A DNA stretch of 64,000 nt from CAVUCE01 sp963739985 (lineage in GTDB: Bacteria > Bacteroidota > Ignavibacteria > Ignavibacteriales > Ignavibacteriaceae), in assembly GCA_963739985.1 (NCBI GenBank), contig CAVUCE010000001.1, forward strand, positions 310,001-374,000. Direction: 5' to 3'. The first letter of the stretch is position 1; every line of letters starts with the position of its first letter. Under the pieces are notes generated by a model. That model saw nothing but the letters and a program-made list of their open reading frames with translations. It made no database searches and was not told the DNA's origin. The position numbers and the translations under genes were made by a program. Of the stretch, positions 62,486-64,000 are shown one piece after another.

Positions 62486-64000
62486 CTAACTACTTAATGC
62501 TAAATCGTGCTCGCTTTGTTGGATGAATAACTCATTTTGATATTTTTTGAGTATGTTTTCCTTAGAAATAATTCCAAGATAATTTCCCGTATTTTTATCT
62601 ATCACAGGCAAATAATCAAGATCTTCTTTTTCCATTAATTTTAATGCATCTTCTGAATTTTTACTTTCCGAAATAGTAACTAGTTCACTACTCATTAAAT
62701 CACCTGCTACCAGGAAGTCAAGTATATTTCTAGTTTCTTCATCAAGAACTGCATTTCTGATGTCTTGAAACGAAATCTGCCCAATAAGCTGCTCCAATGA
62801 GTTTTTTACTAATATATTATTGTATCGAGATGCCTTAACTGCTGTGAGAAGTTGTTGAAATGAATAATTTTCGTGGACTACATCCTCATTCCTTTCAACC
62901 AAATTGCGTACAAACATTCCTTTAAGTACAGAGGTCTTTCTGCCATAAATGTCAATACCTTTCCCCTCTTTATCAAACTTTAATGTATATAGCGAACCAT
63001 TTAGAATTGCTTTCGATAAAGTAGTTGATATGATTATAGTTAACATCAGAGGCAATATAATTCTATAATTATTAGTCATTTCAAAGACCATAATTAAAGC
63101 AGTTAATGAAGCATGAGTGGTTCCTGCAACAACCGCTGCCATTCCTACTAAAGCATATGCTCCCGGCGGTGCACTGATGGCTGGAAATAGATAATTAACA
63201 ATTTGTCCAAATGCTCCCCCAAGCATTGCTCCCGTAAAGATACTAGGACTAAAAGTTCCGCCGTTTCCACCGGAGCCAATAGTCAATGAAGTGGCAATAG
63301 GCTTAAATAACATTAGTAAAAATAGAACTAAGAATGGAGTTGCGTTGAATAATGTATTATCTACTGCAGCTTCACTAAAACTGAATATTCCCGGTAAATA
63401 AAGTCCTATAATTCCAACCATTAATCCGCCAATTGCTGGCTTCAGCCATTCCGGAACTTTTTTCCTTTCGTCAAAAGCTTCTTCAATTTTCATAAAAACT
63501 TTGACAAAATAAACAGCTGCAAATGCGGATAGAACACCCAGAATCACATAAAATATAAATTCATAATTTGTAATTAAATGGAAAGTTGAGGTTCTAAAAG
63601 CCGGTTCGCCACCTAGATAACTCCTAGAAACTACCGTTGCAAAAACTGATGCAATAATAATAGGACTAAATGATTTTGCATTAAAAGTTCTTAAAATTAT
63701 TTCCATTGAAAACAGCGCTCCGCCTAACGGTGCATTATAAGCAGCAGCAAGTCCGGCAGCAGCTCCGCAACCAACTAATATTTTTAGTCTGTCTGGTGAC
63801 GCAGAAACATATTTACCGAGTGACGAAGCAATGGATGAACCCATCATAACTATTGGACCTTCATTTCCGCCAGCTCCGCCTGTACCAATACTAATTACGG
63901 CTCCAATAGTTTTAAGAAAACCAGTCTTCCCTTCTATAACTCCGCCTCTAGATGCTACAGCGTCAATTACCTTGGGAATTCCTTCTCCTTTTTTTGCGCC
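62486..64000 (-). CDS. CLC-type chloride channel/antiporter with C-terminal CBS pair, 5' end outside window
   Basis: 505 codons present; the start lies beyond the right edge and the frame is open to base 64000. The selectivity regions are visible: GEGIPKVIDAV (GSGIP equivalent), GTGGAGGNEGPIV with the gating Glu kept, and GNGGTFSPSIFTGAM in the second half. The final 140 residues are two CBS domains (VHENYSFQQLLTAVKASR and ESKNSEDALKLMEKEDLDYL). A Glu occupies the usual Ser position of the first anion-coordinating loop, as in related GHGVP forms. The retained gating Glu suggests a proton-coupled or gated transporter; ion not proven. Confidence 0.9.
   Translation of the reverse strand, partial: GAKKGEGIPKVIDAVASRGGVIEGKTGFLKTIGAVISIGTGGAGGNEGPIVMMGSSIASSLGKYVSASPDRLKILVGCGAAAGLAAAYNAPLGGALFSMEIILRTFNAKSFSPIIIASVFATVVSRSYLGGEPAFRTSTFHLITNYEFIFYVILGVLSAFAAVYFVKVFMKIEEAFDERKKVPEWLKPAIGGLMVGIIGLYLPGIFSFSEAAVDNTLFNATPFLVLFLLMLFKPIATSLTIGSGGNGGTFSPSIFTGAMLGGAFGQIVNYLFPAISAPPGAYALVGMAAVVAGTTHASLTALIMVFEMTNNYRIILPLMLTIIISTTLSKAILNGSLYTLKFDKEGKGIDIYGRKTSVLKGMFVRNLVERNEDVVHENYSFQQLLTAVKASRYNNILVKNSLEQLIGQISFQDIRNAVLDEETRNILDFLVAGDLMSSELVTISESKNSEDALKLMEKEDLDYLPVIDKNTGNYLGIISKENILKKYQNELFIQQSEHDLALSS

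Overview
The window is AT-rich bacterial chromosome and looks like a member of the Bacteroidota/Ignavibacteria group. Supporting signs are C-terminal Por-type (type IX secretion, T9SS) sorting domains with a YPNPFNPST-like signature, very large secreted beta-rich proteins, propeller-containing histidine kinases, fused KorA-type 2-oxoacid:ferredoxin oxidoreductases, and two tRNA promoters that fit the Bacteroidota pattern (TTG-N20-TATATTTG). The assignment is from protein style and promoter shape, not from a marker-gene search. Both ends cut genes: an HtrA-type protease at the left and a CLC channel with CBS domains at the right.

Layout. 1-2.1 kb: HtrA, plsY and a NYN/LOTUS-like protein. 2.2-3.1 kb: a rearranged array of tRNA-Cys units and GIY-YIG genes (199-bp direct repeat, two damaged tRNA-Cys copies, one apparently intact), then tRNA-Gly. 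3.2-8.7 kb: UPF0316 gene, then a same-strand run pcm, miaA, a two-gene AtuA-like pair, prfB with a +1 programmed frameshift, and an MGMT-like gene. 8.7-10.2 kb: envelope-stress-like PspC/LiaF-type genes with a 37-codon membrane peptide not easily noticed. 10.4-14.7 kb: esterase, glutamine-dependent nadE, dsbD. 15.3-18.1 kb: first korAB pair.

18.4-33.6 kb is the accessory core: a 1781-residue secreted protein, a 226-residue secreted protein, an FN3 protein, an NHL-type lipoprotein and a barrel-like outer membrane protein, followed by a 972-residue propeller histidine kinase and a NarL-type regulator, all on one strand. It lies between two direct copies of korAB (second copy 33.8-36.65 kb, with a frameshift in korA). 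I regard this as the best candidate for an undescribed surface system with its own two-component control.

36.7-42.5 kb: nrnA-like phosphoesterase, M17 aminopeptidase, then on the minus strand a LolCDE-like exporter whose ATPase gene is interrupted by a -1 frameshift exactly on a U UUA AAA slippery heptamer. 42.6-43.2 kb: tRNA-Pro, -Arg, -His, -Glu operon with promoter and terminator. 43.2-48.1 kb: T9SS-sorted DUF3160 protein, aminotransferase, crcB and DUF190. 48.2-52.9 kb: a possible structured RNA, cysE-cysK, a methyltransferase and a TrpB2-like enzyme. 53-64 kb: small membrane proteins, purF overlapping a 1406-residue T9SS-sorted subtilase, then overlapping pgsA and ftsY, two small proteins, and the CLC channel.
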